The notes: a model not told the origin generated them from the letters alone. Positions 17,849 through 26,592 are shown, counted from the first letter of the stretch. The stretch: DNA of 52,153 nt from JAVBJV01 sp031546815 (GCA_031546815.1 JAVBJV010000003.1:1-52153), one strand, 5' to 3'. Program-made: numbers and translations.

Positions 17849-17879
17849 CGGAGCGGGAGAATATCCCGCTCCGTTTTTT
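17849..17879 (+). terminator. intrinsic terminator after the biotin-carrier gene
   Basis: CGGAGCGGGA (17849-17858), loop GAATA and TCCCGCTCCG (17864-17873) form a perfect 10-bp stem followed by six T residues. It lies between the convergent biotin-carrier and binding-protein genes. Confidence 0.93.
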
Positions 17880-17881
17880 GT

Positions 17882-19450
17882 TCACCCTTCCAGATAGATG
17901 TCGTTGAAGCGCGGCTTGCCAAGCAGGTTCGGCGTGAAGTTGCGCACACGCTTGGTAAGTGCCGTTATCTCGGTCTGGAACAGCAGCGGCGCGAACAGGG
18001 CCTGATCGGCCACCATTTTCTGCACTGTTTTGAAGGCCGCCTGCCGCTGCGCCTGATCGGACGTGCTGCGGGTTGCCTCCAGCGCGGCTTGCAGGCCCGG
18101 TGCACCTTCGACGCGGCTGGTGTTGAAGTAGGCGTCTTTCCCGAACATCAGACTGTAGCTGAGGCTTGGGTCAGGCCGTCCGGTCCATGCGGCAAGCAGC
18201 CCGTTGGCGGCTTTCTGCACGAAGTAACGCCCTGACGAATCCGCAACCGTGCTGACGGTGAAGCGCACCTTGATGCCGACTTTCCCAAGCTGTTCAATCA
18301 ACACTTCCTGACGCTGGGTCGAACGCTGATCGGAATAGCCGAGCAACGGAATCTCGATCCCGCTTCCATGTCCCGCATCGGCCAACAGACGCTTGGCGCG
18401 GTCCGGATCGTAGGTGAAAGCCTTCAGGCTGTCATCGTCGTTGAACGCCCAATGTGCGCGCGGCAGCAGCGCCTGTGCGATTTCCCACTGGCCGAGCGTT
18501 GTGCTGCGCTGGAATTCCTCGCGGTTGATGGCGAAGTTGAACGCCTGTCGCACGCGCACATCGTCGAACGGTGGGCGGCCGATGTTGAAGTAGATCAGCA
18601 TGCAGTAGAGCGACGGCGTGCTGACAACGTTAAGATCCGGGTTGCGCTCGATCAGGCGCTTCTGCTGCGGCGACAGGGCATAGGCGAGTTCGTTCGTGCC
18701 GGACACCACTGACCGCAGGCCGGTGTTGACGTCCTGGATGATCGATATTTCCAGCCCGTCCAGATAGGGCTTCCCTGCCTGCCAGTAATTCGGGTTTCTG
18801 ACATAGGTGAGTTTTTCGTTATCGGCCCAGTTGTCCAGTTTCCACGGGCCTGTTCCACACGGGGTGCGGTTGGATTGCGCGCCCGATTCCTGTGCCGCCT
18901 TGGGCGACATCATCATCCCGGCGCGATCCGTCAGAATCATCGGCAGGGCGCTGTCGGCGCGTTTCAGATGCAGTGTGACCTGCGTCGGCGATTCGACGGT
19001 GATGTTGTCGATGCTCTCCAGATCGGCCTTGATGTTCGAGCGCTGGTCCTGACGGTTGCGATCCAGATTGAACTTCACTGCCTGCGCATCGCACGGGGTG
19101 TCGTCGTGGAAGCGAATGCCCGCGCGCAGTGTGAGAACCATTGTCTTGGGATCGGGCGATGACCAACTTTCCGCAAGCCCGGGCAGCGGTGTCATGCGGG
19201 TTGGCTCGAACGAGATCAGCGTGTCGTAGATCGGGTAGAGGAACGCATGATCGCTGCCTGCACCGCCGGTCATCGGGTCGAGGCTTGAGGGATTGGACAT
19301 GGCGGCGATCTTCAGAACACCGCCGCGCTGCTGCGCGGATGCCCGGCGTGGGGCAAGCGTACCCGCCGCCATGGCCGTCGCAAACAGCGCCATGGCATCG
19401 CGGCGCGAGAGTTCAAGCGGGCTGCGAGGCAAGGTTTTTCTGCTGGACAT
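17882..19450 (-). CDS. ABC transporter substrate-binding protein, family 5, Tat-exported
   Basis: A 522-aa periplasmic binding protein of the dipeptide/opine/nickel class (SBP_bac_5). The N-terminus has a twin-arginine signal (LSRRDAMALFATAMAAGTLA) with likely cleavage after RASA. The mature protein shows the family phrases GGVLKIAAMSNPSSLDPMTG, LAESWSSPDPKTMVLTLR, FHDDTPCDAQAVKFNLDR, PCGTGPWKLDNW and VRQAFNFAINREEF. Start ATG 19450 has GGAAA upstream and overlaps the end of the CoA-transferase gene by 38 bases, so the two are one transcript. It probably feeds the four-gene importer to its left. Family-5 proteins also bind opines, glutathione and other small solutes, so the ligand need not be a peptide. 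Confidence 0.92.
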   Translation of the reverse strand: MSSRKTLPRSPLELSRRDAMALFATAMAAGTLAPRRASAQQRGGVLKIAAMSNPSSLDPMTGGAGSDHAFLYPIYDTLISFEPTRMTPLPGLAESWSSPDPKTMVLTLRAGIRFHDDTPCDAQAVKFNLDRNRQDQRSNIKADLESIDNITVESPTQVTLHLKRADSALPMILTDRAGMMMSPKAAQESGAQSNRTPCGTGPWKLDNWADNEKLTYVRNPNYWQAGKPYLDGLEISIIQDVNTGLRSVVSGTNELAYALSPQQKRLIERNPDLNVVSTPSLYCMLIYFNIGRPPFDDVRVRQAFNFAINREEFQRSTTLGQWEIAQALLPRAHWAFNDDDSLKAFTYDPDRAKRLLADAGHGSGIEIPLLGYSDQRSTQRQEVLIEQLGKVGIKVRFTVSTVADSSGRYFVQKAANGLLAAWTGRPDPSLSYSLMFGKDAYFNTSRVEGAPGLQAALEATRSTSDQAQRQAAFKTVQKMVADQALFAPLLFQTEITALTKRVRNFTPNLLGKPRFNDIYLEG

Positions 19451-21872
19451 GGGACGTTTCCTTTTTTGTGTTTTTCTGTGTGCCGGGAGGAATGACGGAC
19501 GTGCCGATGACCGACGCCCGGATGAGGGCATCGCGGCCGGCATCATCGATCCCGAGGACTTCTGACAGCACCGCATCGTTGAACTGACCAAGCGTCGCCG
19601 CGGCCCAGCGAACCGGATACGGCGCGGCGTTTTCGCGGAAGGGTAGAGACGGCATGGGTTGCGGGCCCGAGACGGCACGATCGGTCATCTGCCAGAATTC
19701 GCGCGCCAGCAGATGTGGATCAGCGTCGAGTGTTGTTGGATTACGCACGGCACCTGCCGCAACGCCTGCACGCTGCAGGGCGTGCATGACGGAATCTGGC
19801 GTTTGCTGGCAGGTCCAGTCCGCGATGGCGGTTTCGATCCGTGCTTGCTGTTGCTGTCGACCGGCGACATGAAACAACACAGGGTCATCTGCGAGGTCCG
19901 GTCGATTGATCACCCGGCACAGATTGCGCCAGGCCGTGTCGTCGGTGACCGAGATAAATACCCACGTGTCATCGTCGGTGCATGGGAAGCAGTTCTGCGG
20001 TGCGTAGTCCGGGTGACGGTTGCCGCGCCGGGTCGAGACCGCGCCATTGGCGGACTGTTCCAGCACTGCGGGTGCCGTCATCTGCATCATGCATTCGATC
20101 TGCGACATGTCGATGTGCTGCCCAGCGCCGCTGCGCTTGCGGTGCAGCAGGGCGATCAGCAATGCGGCCGCGCCGTTCAGCCCGCCGATGGCATCGCCAT
20201 AGGCCATGTGGTTCATCACGGGCGGATCGTCAGCTTCTCCAGTCAGCAATGGCAGGCCGCTTCCCTGCTCGAGGGTCGATCCGTATGCCCTGCATTCACG
20301 CCACGGGCTGGCGCTGCCGAAGGCCGACATCGACAGCATGACGAGGTTTGGATTCACAGCGCGCAAGGCCGTGTAATCGAGTCCGAGTTTCGGCAGCACA
20401 TCGACCGAATAATTCTCGACCACGGCATCCGCGGTTTTGACCAGATCGCGCAACAGTTGCACACCTTCGGGCGAGGTGAGGTCAAGGGTGATGGCGCGCT
20501 TGTTGCGGTTCATCATGTTGAAGCGGCCGGCCTTTTCGTGACGGCGATCGGCCAGCGCTTCGGGACGCGTGTCGAAGCCGCGCCACCAGTCGGCGTATTG
20601 GCAGGACTCGACCTTGATGACATCGGCGCCAAGATCGGCCAGATGCCGGGTTGCCAAAGGACCGGCCCATCCCATCGACAGATCGATCACGCGTAATCCT
20701 GCCAGCGGCAGGGGCTTGTGGCGAGCGGCATCGCCGGGGGGCGCCCACGCTGTCGTCCGGGGTGCAAAGGCGGCGGGAGATGTTGCCGGTCTTGGCAAAG
20801 CACCGCCGCGACGTGGCGGTGTTGCGAGCAGATTGAACGGAGAGCACGGGCCGAGGAGTTTACGCTCGCCGGTGTCGATCGGTGCGATGGCACCGCGTTC
20901 GCGCAATGCCGCATCGCTCAGAATGTCGGACATCTGCGGCACCGGCACGATCGGCAGACGGTGTTTCAGGCCGAGCGCGAAAAGCTCCTGTCTGGTTTTT
21001 TCGCGCAGCTTCGGGATGAAGCGGTTTTCCAGTTCATCGATGCGTTTCGAACGGTCGGCGCCCAGGAACAGTGTCGGGTCGCTTGCCAGGTCGTGCAGAT
21101 CCAGAATGCGGCACAAGGTCTGCCACTGTGCGGGTGTTACCGTGGTCACGCCGATCCATCCGTCCTTTGCGGGGTATACGCCCATCGGCGTGGCTGGGGG
21201 GAAGCGACCAATGCCGGCACGCTTGAAGGCCAGCGCAGGCTCCGATGCGTTGTATTCGGATGGCGCGATACATGCCTCGTGCACGCTGGCTTCGATGCTT
21301 CTGCCGCCGTCTCCGTCGAGGCGCGCATAGAGGCCGGAGAGGCCCGCAATACACGCCGACAATCCGCCGATGATGGCGGCGTGATGATCGGGGGCGGTGA
21401 TCGGCGGTCCTTCTGCACGGCCTACCAGTTGCACCAGCCCGGCCAGCGCGCGGCAGACGGCATCGGTTGCAGAGAAGTTGCTGTAAGGGCCATTGCGGCC
21501 GAACCAGCTGACATCAACCAGCACAAGATCGGGATGTGTTGCGCCCAGTGTGGTGCGATCCAGTCCCGCTGCCTGCCATTCGGAGTCCGACCAGCTGCTG
21601 ATGCAGATATCGGTATCGGCCAGAAGCTGTGCGATCGGCGCGTTTGCCAGCGGTGCGCTGCGCTTGCCGAAATTCAGATGCAGGAACTGCGTGCTGAGAC
21701 TGTCGCCGGTATCCAGATTGATGCGTGGCGACACATGGCGTTCGGGCGTGCCCGATGCCGGTTCCAGCATCAGCACATCCGCCCCGAAATCCGCCAGCAG
21801 GCGTGCGCAATAAGCTACGGCCGGCATATGTCCAAGCTGCAAAATACGTAATGGTGCAAGTGACACGTTCAT
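19413..21872 (-). CDS. tandem-fused class III (CaiB/BaiF) CoA-transferase
   Basis: An 819-aa protein made of two consecutive CaiB/BaiF domains. Domain 1 is about residues 1-380 (LRILQLGHMPAVAYCARLLADFGADV) and domain 2 about 395-790 (LAGLRVIDLSMGWAGPLATRHLADLGADVIKVE). Each has an Asp at the class III catalytic position: APDHHAAIIGG in domain 1 and MAYGDAIGGLNGA in domain 2. Class III enzymes move CoA between carboxylic acids and normally work as interlocked dimers, so this fusion is one dimer in a single chain. DMSP-cleaving DddD is a known tandem of this type, but nothing here proves that chemistry. It is divergent from the carboxyltransferase gene and overlaps the binding-protein gene. It probably activates the imported acid. 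Confidence 0.88.
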   Translation of the reverse strand: MNVSLAPLRILQLGHMPAVAYCARLLADFGADVLMLEPASGTPERHVSPRINLDTGDSLSTQFLHLNFGKRSAPLANAPIAQLLADTDICISSWSDSEWQAAGLDRTTLGATHPDLVLVDVSWFGRNGPYSNFSATDAVCRALAGLVQLVGRAEGPPITAPDHHAAIIGGLSACIAGLSGLYARLDGDGGRSIEASVHEACIAPSEYNASEPALAFKRAGIGRFPPATPMGVYPAKDGWIGVTTVTPAQWQTLCRILDLHDLASDPTLFLGADRSKRIDELENRFIPKLREKTRQELFALGLKHRLPIVPVPQMSDILSDAALRERGAIAPIDTGERKLLGPCSPFNLLATPPRRGGALPRPATSPAAFAPRTTAWAPPGDAARHKPLPLAGLRVIDLSMGWAGPLATRHLADLGADVIKVESCQYADWWRGFDTRPEALADRRHEKAGRFNMMNRNKRAITLDLTSPEGVQLLRDLVKTADAVVENYSVDVLPKLGLDYTALRAVNPNLVMLSMSAFGSASPWRECRAYGSTLEQGSGLPLLTGEADDPPVMNHMAYGDAIGGLNGAAALLIALLHRKRSGAGQHIDMSQIECMMQMTAPAVLEQSANGAVSTRRGNRHPDYAPQNCFPCTDDDTWVFISVTDDTAWRNLCRVINRPDLADDPVLFHVAGRQQQQARIETAIADWTCQQTPDSVMHALQRAGVAAGAVRNPTTLDADPHLLAREFWQMTDRAVSGPQPMPSLPFRENAAPYPVRWAAATLGQFNDAVLSEVLGIDDAGRDALIRASVIGTSVIPPGTQKNTKKETSHVQQKNLASQPA

Positions 21873-21889
21873 CCCCCCATGCAGTTCTT

Positions 21890-21951
21890 TTGACTGCTAT
21901 TGATATAGCAAATTACATAAGCTAGCGTTTTGACAAGGGGGAATAACCCCC
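21890..21951. promoter_or_regulatory. divergent promoter region with TGCTAT/ATAGCA dyad (CoA-transferase / carboxylase)
   Basis: TGCTAT (21895-21900), TGAT and ATAGCA (21905-21910) form a perfect 6-bp dyad. The complement contains TTTGCTATAT, shared with the dyad at 17539. For the rightward genes, TTGACT (21890-21895) and TACATA (21914-21919) bracket the dyad at 18 bases, a plausible weak promoter with an operator inside. A further small hairpin GGGGG-AATAA-CCCCC (21937-21951) precedes the carboxylase ribosome site. Confidence 0.45.
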
Positions 21952-21975
21952 AGACTCAAAAGGGGAGCGAAATTC

Positions 21976-23541
21976 ATGCGAATGGGATGGCAGGTCGAGC
22001 TGGATGAACTGCGTCATCGCGAGGCGCTGGCCAAGCAGATGGGCGGGGCGGACAAGGTAAAACGCCAGCACGACGGTGGCCGGCTGACCGTTCGCGAACG
22101 GATCGACAAATTGCTCGACCCCGGCAGTTTTCACGAAACCGGTGCTATCGCAGGTATGGCGGAATACGATGCGCAGGGCCGCCTGATCGGGTTTGTGCCC
22201 GCCAACAGCGTCACCGGGCGCGGCAAGATTGATGGTCGCATAGTGATGGTGGCGGGCGACGACTTCACGGTGCGCGGCGGTTCCGCCGACGCGACGATCC
22301 CGCAGAAAACCCAGACCGCAGAACGCACCGCGCAGGAATACCGCGTACCGATGATCCGCATCATCGAAGGTTCGGGTGGTGGCGGTTCGGTGAAAACCAT
22401 CGAGACTCGTGGCCGCGCCAACTTGCCCGCCGGTGTGGGCCAGGCCGAGAGCTTCGTGCACATGACTGGCACGATGGCCGTGGTGCCCGTGGTGGCGCTG
22501 GGGCTTGGTTCGGTTGCGGGAATGGGCGCGGGGCGCATGGTCGCCAGTCATTATTCCGTGATGACCAAGGAATCCGCGATGTTCGTCGCCGGGCCGCCGG
22601 TAGTGGCGCATGTCGGGCAGACGCTCAGCAAGAAGGAGCTTGGCGGCTGGGAAATCCAGACCAAGTGCGGCGCGGTCGATCACGCGGCTGAAGACGAGGA
22701 AGATGCCTTCAACTGCGCGCGACGGTTTCTGTCGTATATGCCGTCCTCGATCTACGATCTGCCGCCCGTTGTGCAGACCGACGACGATCCGAACCGGCGC
22801 GACGAGTCGCTGCTGGGGGCCATCCCGCGTGAACGTCGGCGCGTTTACAAGATGCGCGACATCGTCAACACGGTGGTCGATCGTGATTCGTTTTTCGAGG
22901 TTGGCAAGATGTATGGTCGCCCGATCATCACCGGTCTGGCGCGCCTGAACGGGCAGCCCGTCGCGCTGATGGCGAGCGACCCGTATTACTACGCCGGTTC
23001 GTGGACGGCGGATGCGTGCCAGAAAGTGGTGCGCTTTGTGGATATGGCGGAAAGCTTCCATCTGCCGATCGTGTATCTGCAGGATTGCCCCGGCTTCATG
23101 GTCGGGCTGGAGGCAGAGCGAACCGCCACCATCCGCCTTGGCGCGCGTGCTCTGGCGGCGATCAACCAGACGACGGTGCCGTGGTGCACGATCATTATCC
23201 GCAACTCCTTCGGCGTGGCGGGTGGCGTGCACGGGCCTGCGAACCGGCAGTTCTTCCGTTACGCGTGGCCGTCGGCGCGCTGGGGATCGCTGCCGCTGGA
23301 AGGTGGGATCGAGGCTGCTTATCGTGCCGACATCGAAGCTTCTCCCGACCCGAAGGCGAAGCTGCTGGAGATCGAGGCGCGGCTCGATCTGTTGCGTTCG
23401 CCCTTTCGCACGGCCGAGGCGTTCTGGATCGAGGAGATCATCGACCCACGCGACACACGTCGTCTGTTGTGCGAATTCGTGGAGATGGCGGTGCCTGCTC
23501 TGGTGACGGGCGCACCGACGAAATTCCGTGTTCGCCCGTGA
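21976..23541 (+). CDS. acyl-CoA carboxylase carboxyltransferase subunit
   Basis: A 521-aa biotin-dependent carboxyltransferase of the PccB/MccB class, which transfers CO2 from carboxybiotin to an acyl-CoA. The N-terminal crotonase-like half has GGRLTVRERIDKLLDPGSFH and IIEGSGGGGSVK. The middle has GLGSVAGMGAGRMVASHYSV and the C-terminal half has DCPGFMVGLEAERTATIRLG. At the substrate-pocket loop it reads NSFGVAGGVHGPANRQFF; PccB enzymes have an Asp here (YGGAYDVM), and methylcrotonyl- or geranyl-CoA enzymes have NSFGAGNYGM. It is therefore closer to the latter but differs from both. AGGGGAG supports ATG 21976. Its TGA overlaps the biotin carboxylase ATG by one base. Confidence 0.9.
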   Translation: MRMGWQVELDELRHREALAKQMGGADKVKRQHDGGRLTVRERIDKLLDPGSFHETGAIAGMAEYDAQGRLIGFVPANSVTGRGKIDGRIVMVAGDDFTVRGGSADATIPQKTQTAERTAQEYRVPMIRIIEGSGGGGSVKTIETRGRANLPAGVGQAESFVHMTGTMAVVPVVALGLGSVAGMGAGRMVASHYSVMTKESAMFVAGPPVVAHVGQTLSKKELGGWEIQTKCGAVDHAAEDEEDAFNCARRFLSYMPSSIYDLPPVVQTDDDPNRRDESLLGAIPRERRRVYKMRDIVNTVVDRDSFFEVGKMYGRPIITGLARLNGQPVALMASDPYYYAGSWTADACQKVVRFVDMAESFHLPIVYLQDCPGFMVGLEAERTATIRLGARALAAINQTTVPWCTIIIRNSFGVAGGVHGPANRQFFRYAWPSARWGSLPLEGGIEAAYRADIEASPDPKAKLLEIEARLDLLRSPFRTAEAFWIEEIIDPRDTRRLLCEFVEMAVPALVTGAPTKFRVRP

Positions 23542-24932
23542 TGGTCACACCGATGTTCCGGAAAATTCTGATCGCCAATCGCGGCGAGATTGCGTGCCGC
23601 ATTATCCGCACCTGTCGCGCGCTGGGGATCGCGACAGTGGCGGTGTATTCGGATGCGGATGAGCGCGCCCTACATCGCACGCTGGCGGACGAGGCCGTGT
23701 GTATCGGCCCCGCCCCCGCGCGTGACAGCTATCTGCGTGCCGACCGGCTGATCGAGGCGGCACGTGCAACCGGGGCTGAAGCCGTTCACCCCGGTTACGG
23801 TTTCCTGTCCGAGAATGCCGACTTTGCCGAGGCATGTGCCGAAGCCAGTCTGGTGTTCATCGGCGCTCCGGCGGCGGCGATCCGTGCGATGGGATTGAAG
23901 GGGCCGGCGAAGAAGCTGGCTGCGCAGGCCGGTGTGCCGGTTGTGCCGGGGTATGAAGGGGCGGACCAGTCTGCCGATCGTCTGTTGCACGAAGCACAGG
24001 CGATAGGCTTTCCGGTGCTCATCAAGGCGATTGCAGGTGGTGGCGGCAAAGGGATGCGGCGTGTGAACGACACGGCATCGTTCGAGCGTGCGCTGTCCGG
24101 TGCGAAGCGCGAAGCATTGTCGGCATTTGGCGACGACCGTGTGCTGATCGAAAAATGCATCACGCAGGCCCGCCATATCGAGATCCAGATCTTCGCCGAC
24201 ACACACGGCAATGCGGTGCATCTGTTTGAACGCGACTGTTCGGTGCAGCGCCGCCACCAGAAGATTCTGGAGGAAGCCCCCGCACACGGCCTGCCGGAGG
24301 ATATGCGTGCGGCAATGGGGGAAGCCGCGCTGAAGCTGGCCCGGGCGATCGACTATGCCGGGGCGGGCACGATGGAATTCATCGTCGATGCATCCGAAGG
24401 TCTGCGCGCGGACCGGTTCTATTTCATGGAAATGAACACGCGCCTGCAGGTGGAACACCCGGTGACCGAGGCGATTACCGGCTTCGATCTGGTTGCCTGG
24501 CAGATCCAGGTTGCAGCGGGTGGTGCACTGCCCTGCGCACAGTCTGACATCGTGTTGCAGGGCTGTGCGGTGGAGGCGCGGATCTGTGCCGAAAATCCGG
24601 CCAGGAATTTCCTGCCGTCGCCCGGTGTCATCTCGGAATACGCATTGCCAGCAGAAACGGACGGTGTGCGGATCGACACCGGCGTGCGCGCGGGGGACGA
24701 GGTGACGCCTTGGTACGATCCGCTGCTCGCCAAGGTGATCGTGCATGCGCCGACGCGAGCGCAAGCGCTGGAGAAAATGGCGGTAACACTGGATGCCTGC
24801 ACGATTGCGGGGATCGTCACCAACACGTCTCTGCTGGCGGCGTTGGTACGGTCGGCGGAGTTTGTGGCGGATGGGGCGGATACCGGATTTCTGGAGCGCC
24901 AGAGCCGGGCGCTGATCGCTGCTGCGGCTTAA
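23541..24932 (+). CDS. biotin carboxylase subunit of acyl-CoA carboxylase
   Basis: A 463-aa ATP-grasp enzyme that carboxylates biotin with bicarbonate and ATP. Motifs are RKILIANRGEIACRIIRTCR, AVHPGYGFLSENADFAEAC, IKAIAGGGGKGMR and FYFMEMNTRLQVEHPVTE. Unlike PccA or MccA (about 660 aa) it stops after the carboxylase domain, with no biotinyl domain, so it must use a separate carrier, most likely the protein at 17624. ATG 23541 overlaps the upstream TGA (TGATG); ATG 23553 (MFRKILIAN) is an alternative. Its stop codon interlocks with that of the convergent glycosyltransferase gene in the shared bases TTAA. Confidence 0.93.
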   Translation: MVTPMFRKILIANRGEIACRIIRTCRALGIATVAVYSDADERALHRTLADEAVCIGPAPARDSYLRADRLIEAARATGAEAVHPGYGFLSENADFAEACAEASLVFIGAPAAAIRAMGLKGPAKKLAAQAGVPVVPGYEGADQSADRLLHEAQAIGFPVLIKAIAGGGGKGMRRVNDTASFERALSGAKREALSAFGDDRVLIEKCITQARHIEIQIFADTHGNAVHLFERDCSVQRRHQKILEEAPAHGLPEDMRAAMGEAALKLARAIDYAGAGTMEFIVDASEGLRADRFYFMEMNTRLQVEHPVTEAITGFDLVAWQIQVAAGGALPCAQSDIVLQGCAVEARICAENPARNFLPSPGVISEYALPAETDGVRIDTGVRAGDEVTPWYDPLLAKVIVHAPTRAQALEKMAVTLDACTIAGIVTNTSLLAALVRSAEFVADGADTGFLERQSRALIAAAA

Positions 24933-26302
24933 GGGGTGCGGCGAACCAGCATATGGGCTTCACCCTCGACGCGCCTGAAATTGCTGTTCAGCAGGGCGCG
25001 GACACGCGGGTCGTTGATGCAGGTGGCCACTTCCGCGGACGCCAGCATCACGCCCGGATCTTCCAGTGCAGCGATCAGCGCGCTCTGTTCCTGCGCCGAG
25101 AGCGCGGGGCAGACCTCGCGGTTCAGATAGAAGTGCCACAGTGCAGGCGGGCGGAATGGAAACTGCTGCGACCAGCCGGCCAATACGCGCGTGCCGGGTG
25201 GGGCGTGGGTGTGCATGCGCTCCAGGGTTCTGAACTCGAAATAGTTGATCGATGTCAGATGCAGCCCGGTCCATACCATGCCCTGTATCAGGGCCAGCGC
25301 AACGATGGTGGTGCTGATGCGGGTGGACAGACGCGCGCAGAGGGGCGCCACCAGAACGCAGGGTGCTGCCAGCCAGATCAGCAGGTAATGCGCGTAACTG
25401 ATCGGCAGGATGAACAGTCCCAGCACGCCCGATGCGGCCACCAGTGCAATCTGGCGCGTGCGCAGATCGCCACGGATTGCGACGATGGTGGCAATGCTGC
25501 CAGCCAGCATCGTGATGAAGCTTGAACGCGCGGTATCCAGCAGCAAATTGTACAGCGGGCGTTCCACAGGCCAGGTGGCATTACCCAGAAAATTCAGCTG
25601 AATCATGTCCCCCGCTGCCCCGAAGGCCGCGAAGCCCAGCACGATCAACACGGGCACCGTCAGCAGGCCCATCAGCCCTTGCACGATGGTGGATACGCGG
25701 TGTGTGCGGACCCGCCATAGTTCGAGCAATAACGCCAGCCCGAAGCCCGGCAGCAGGAACAGTGTTTTCTGCGTAAAACCGATTGCCGTTCCCAACAGCA
25801 GCCCCACGAACAGGCTGCGGCGCTGCAAGGGGATCTCGGGGCGGATCATCCCCCATATCGCGCCAGCCACCAGAGCAGCCGCCGGAACGTCGGGGCGGAA
25901 TTCCATCCCCTTGTCCAGCACGATACCCGATGCCACGAACAGCGCCAACGCCGTCAACGCGGGCATGGGAGAAGCGGGTGCCAGTCGGCGCGTAATCTGC
26001 CAGACGAAAAATACCGTCAGCATCAGCGGGGCCAGCATGGCGGTGCGCAGGGTGGTCAGGGCCAGAATGGTGCGGCCGAAGCTTTCCTCGGGGCGGAAGA
26101 TCGTCAGCACAGGCATGGCCAGCAGATGCAGCAGGGGCAGGTGGTGTTCGAAAAAGTCGCGATAGGGCAGCTGGCCCTGCACCATCAGCCATGCCATCTG
26201 GGCGTGCTGATACTCGTCCATATTTCGCGCGCCCATAAAGCTGCGCAACGTCAGCATCCCCCCCGCCAGCAGCACAACCGTGGCGAGGAGGCGCCCTGGC
26301 AT
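24929..26302 (-). CDS. polytopic membrane glycosyltransferase (GT39/PMT-like)
   Basis: A 457-aa integral membrane protein with roughly ten to twelve hydrophobic segments. The early ARNMDEYQHAQMAWLMVQG supplies the acidic DE pair found in the first periplasmic loop of lipid-linked-sugar transferases, followed by LPYRDFFEHHLPLLH, a phrase I associate with uncharacterised GT39-like proteins. The C-terminal soluble part includes TRVLAGWSQQFPFRPPALWHFY. It probably transfers a sugar from a polyprenyl carrier to an envelope acceptor; the substrate is unknown. The start ATG 26302 overlaps the stop of the small upstream gene (TGATG). Confidence 0.78.
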   Translation of the reverse strand: MPGRLLATVVLLAGGMLTLRSFMGARNMDEYQHAQMAWLMVQGQLPYRDFFEHHLPLLHLLAMPVLTIFRPEESFGRTILALTTLRTAMLAPLMLTVFFVWQITRRLAPASPMPALTALALFVASGIVLDKGMEFRPDVPAAALVAGAIWGMIRPEIPLQRRSLFVGLLLGTAIGFTQKTLFLLPGFGLALLLELWRVRTHRVSTIVQGLMGLLTVPVLIVLGFAAFGAAGDMIQLNFLGNATWPVERPLYNLLLDTARSSFITMLAGSIATIVAIRGDLRTRQIALVAASGVLGLFILPISYAHYLLIWLAAPCVLVAPLCARLSTRISTTIVALALIQGMVWTGLHLTSINYFEFRTLERMHTHAPPGTRVLAGWSQQFPFRPPALWHFYLNREVCPALSAQEQSALIAALEDPGVMLASAEVATCINDPRVRALLNSNFRRVEGEAHMLVRRTP

Positions 26303-26514
26303 CAGTTGGGCAGGTTTTCGCGGGAGATCAGCTTGCGGGCCATAATCCAGCCCCAGAAGGCCGAGATCGGGGCCGCCGGCATAACCAGCAGCCACCCCAG
26401 ATGCATACCGCCGGACACCAGATTAAAGCCTGCACCAAGCAAAAGCCCGCCGGTCAGTCCGCCAAGAGTGCCGGACGCGATGCCCAGCCACAGAATGTCG
26501 CCACGTTTGATCAT
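26302..26514 (-). CDS. small hypothetical membrane protein
   Basis: A 70-aa protein (MIKRGDILWLGIASGTLGGL...) with two hydrophobic helices. The first is Gly-rich and the second is LGWLLVMPAAPISAFWGWIM. It is translationally coupled to the membrane glycosyltransferase (its TGA overlaps the next ATG), so it may be an accessory subunit of that enzyme. I do not recognise a family. The start at 26514 is chosen because the longer open frame upstream runs through the rpsD regulatory region in the opposite sense. Confidence 0.65.
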   Translation of the reverse strand: MIKRGDILWLGIASGTLGGLTGGLLLGAGFNLVSGGMHLGWLLVMPAAPISAFWGWIMARKLISRENLPN

Positions 26515-26592
26515 GGCGGTATGAGTAGGCCGGTCTGGCCCTTTCGGGCAAGCGGAGTTGGGTTGAATACCGTCCGGAATGCTTCGCGGGGT

